From NCBI GenBank assembly GCA_964565645.1, contig CAZMFQ010000001.1, positions 1 to 64,000 on the forward strand: 64,000 nt of DNA, read 5' to 3'. Shown one piece after another: positions 62,574-64,000 of this stretch. Both the position numbers and the translations under genes were made by a program. Source of the DNA: JAHIQC01 sp964565645. GTDB lineage: Bacteria > Actinomycetota > Coriobacteriia > Anaerosomatales > JAHIQC01. Numbering within the stretch: position 1 is the first letter of the stretch; every line of letters begins with the position of its first letter. The notes beneath the pieces were generated by a model that saw only the letters and a list, made by a program, of their open reading frames with translations, did not search any database and had not been told where the DNA came from.

Positions 62574-64000
62574 TCACGGCGTGGCCGTCGGCGTGGTGCC
62601 GGGGACCGGTGCGGTCCCGACGAGTACGACCTCTTCCTTGGGCTTGTAGACGGACTTGAACGTGTCCTCCCGGATGACCGTCCCGCCCTTCTTGACGGTA
62701 CGCTTGACCACGATGGTGCGACCGTCAACACCGGAGTCCTCGACGGTGCGCTTGCCAAGAGCAAGCGTCGGATCGGGCGTCTCCTTGACCGGATGCGGCT
62801 TGACGTCGGTCCACGAACCGGTGCTGGCGGTCACCTCATATCCCGGATCCGTGCCATACAGGCTGATCGTGAGAGACGAGTTCGAGTATCCCGTGGCGAG
62901 CAGAACCCAGTTCGGAGTGTCGTTCTTGAACTTCAGGTCCGGACCGCCCCAGGAGACGGTGGCGTCACGTCCCTTGGGGTAGTGAGAGATGTAGAACGAA
63001 TGGTTCTTGCGTTCGACGATGGGCAGGCCGGACTCGAAGACCGAGTTGAACACGGTGGTGCCCACCTGGCATATCCCTCCGCCGAGCTGGGGCACGAGCT
63101 TGCCGTTCACGATCGCAGGAGCCTCCTGGTAGCCCTTGGCGGCGGTTCGCGGACCGACCGCACCATTGAATGAGAAGGTTCCGCCGGGAGGGATGAGGGT
63201 ACCGTCGATGGCATCGGCCAGGGTGTGGATGTTGTTCACCCGCGGCTTGTTGCCCGAGTCGTACGTCGTCGTGTATGTGGAGATGCGCTCCTTGATGCCC
63301 ATCCCCTTCGCGTCCTCGGTCGTGATCTCGGGCTCCACACGCTGAGTACGCAGTGCGACCGTCCGGGCGGCGTCGCCCTTGAGGACGATGGTCAGCTCGT
63401 TGGCGAGAGAGGTGATGTCCGGACCCACCCCGTCCTGATGCGGCACGATGCTCACCGTGCCGCCGGACGCTTTGAACGACGCGTTGACAGCGGGCTTTCC
63501 CGCGCTGCCGACCTTCGCGGTGACGCTCGCAGACGCGAGCTCCGAGGAAACGTAGGCTTCGAGGATCTCCGTACCGGACTCGAGTCGGGCGCTGGCGGGC
63601 GCGGGTGTCGCATCCGCGGATGCGGTCGACTCCTCGGCGTCACCCGCGATGCGGAATGCGAGCCATGTGGCGATCTGCTCCGGGGTGAACTCCCACGTGG
63701 ACGTCTCGTAGGTGACGCTCGCCGGACCCGAGAGCATCTTCTTCGCCTCCTCGAGAGCTGGCGCGGCGCCTTCATCGGTGACCCGGACCGGGGCCAGTTC
63801 GGCATGCGCCGTCACCGCCTTGTCCTCGGCGATGAGCGCCGCCAGAACCTGTTTCTCGAGCTTGGCCGCGTCGACCTTCCGGCCGAGCTTGGCCGAGGAG
63901 ATCGAAGGCGTGGTGCCGCTGATGACGACCGTCGCGTCCACCGGGGCCCGATCGATCTCGCTGGTCACCTTCATGAGTGAGGCAGCGGTGGCCGAGTCGT
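62574..64000 (-). CDS. VanW-family protein with peptidoglycan-binding-like N-terminal repeats, 5' partial
   Basis: The frame is open at the right edge, so the N-terminus lies outside the window. The visible 470-plus residues contain two PF12229-like regions (about the first 230), the VanW domain (ISTYTTTYDSGNKPRVNNIH, GTFSFNGAVGPRTAAKGYQ, GGGICQVGTTVFNSVFESGLP) and a C-terminal G5-like beta segment (DGRTIVVKRTVKKGGTVIRE) with a Thr/Pro tail. Probably surface-exposed and wall-associated. VanW domains have no settled biochemical function and do not imply vancomycin resistance. Confidence 0.88.
   Translation of the reverse strand, partial: DSATAASLMKVTSEIDRAPVDATVVISGTTPSISSAKLGRKVDAAKLEKQVLAALIAEDKAVTAHAELAPVRVTDEGAAPALEEAKKMLSGPASVTYETSTWEFTPEQIATWLAFRIAGDAEESTASADATPAPASARLESGTEILEAYVSSELASASVTAKVGSAGKPAVNASFKASGGTVSIVPHQDGVGPDITSLANELTIVLKGDAARTVALRTQRVEPEITTEDAKGMGIKERISTYTTTYDSGNKPRVNNIHTLADAIDGTLIPPGGTFSFNGAVGPRTAAKGYQEAPAIVNGKLVPQLGGGICQVGTTVFNSVFESGLPIVERKNHSFYISHYPKGRDATVSWGGPDLKFKNDTPNWVLLATGYSNSSLTISLYGTDPGYEVTASTGSWTDVKPHPVKETPDPTLALGKRTVEDSGVDGRTIVVKRTVKKGGTVIREDTFKSVYKPKEEVVLVGTAPVPGTTPTATP

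Noticed and set aside
62574..64000. VanW as a vancomycin resistance gene
   Set aside because: The domain is widespread in wall-associated proteins and no vanA/vanB-type ligase or vanHXRS genes are present.

Overview
The window is a 64-kb piece of a high-GC, gene-dense bacterial chromosome. It has no rRNA, tRNA, CRISPR array, insertion sequence or phage genes that I could see. The gene set points to an anaerobic actinobacterial lineage, most likely in or near Coriobacteriia. Actinobacterial markers include a GarA-type FHA protein next to an FtsR-type MerR regulator, an RsiG-like anti-sigma candidate and the dapA-rnj-ftsK order. Markers of anaerobic life include a class III ribonucleotide reductase, an indolepyruvate:ferredoxin oxidoreductase and two phenylacetate-CoA ligases. 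Diaminopimelate synthesis (dapA, dapF, dapL) and uppP, dac and NlpC/P60 genes indicate a peptidoglycan wall. Taxonomy is inferred from gene content only.

Layout. 1-2129: the 3' part of a repeat-rich surface protein with cell-wall-binding repeats. 2295-16728, plus strand: housekeeping genes dapA, rnj, uppP, ftsK, a RodZ-like gene, yajQ, rimO, pgsA, cinA, thpR, recA, recX and rny. 16832-26472, plus strand: a GHKL ATPase of unknown role, spoVS, a PHP phosphoesterase, miaB, a Memo-AMMECR1 fusion, miaA, dapF, dapL and hflX. 26469-27730: an SOS divergon in which lexA faces a membrane-anchored LysM protein resembling YneA. 27764-31508: an NrdR-controlled class III RNR operon (nrdR-nrdD-nrdH-like-nrdG). 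31510-35628: dut, a Nudix hydrolase, two nucleobase permeases and a small lipoprotein.

From 35783 to 59565 nearly everything is on the minus strand. Read in transcription order (right to left), it holds dac, the glycine cleavage genes gcvT-gcvH-gcvPA-gcvPB with lipM, and a signalling cluster (RsiG-like, an 85-aa unknown, garA, ftsR, a nuclease-like gene, hpt, a K+ channel). Next come apt and an NlpC/P60 hydrolase. Last is a long amino-acid oxidation and uptake block (iorA-iorB-ACT-livK-livK-livH-livM-livG-livF-paaK), ending in three small envelope or unknown genes. The right end holds a pilin-like gene with a degenerate GGDEF membrane protein (plus strand), a second paaK-ACT pair and a VanW-family protein cut by the window edge.

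How the parts fit. The IOR, PaaK, ACT and Liv genes form a plausible pathway for importing and oxidising aromatic or branched amino acids through 2-oxoacids to acyl-CoA. GCV plus LipM handles glycine. RecA, LexA and the LysM protein form an SOS circuit, with perfect Gram-positive-type LexA boxes at both recA and the divergon. Least explained are a promoter-terminator-bounded structured leader in front of rny, the zinc-ribbon GarA, the single-motif RsiG-like protein and the GHKL ATPase-SpoVS pair.
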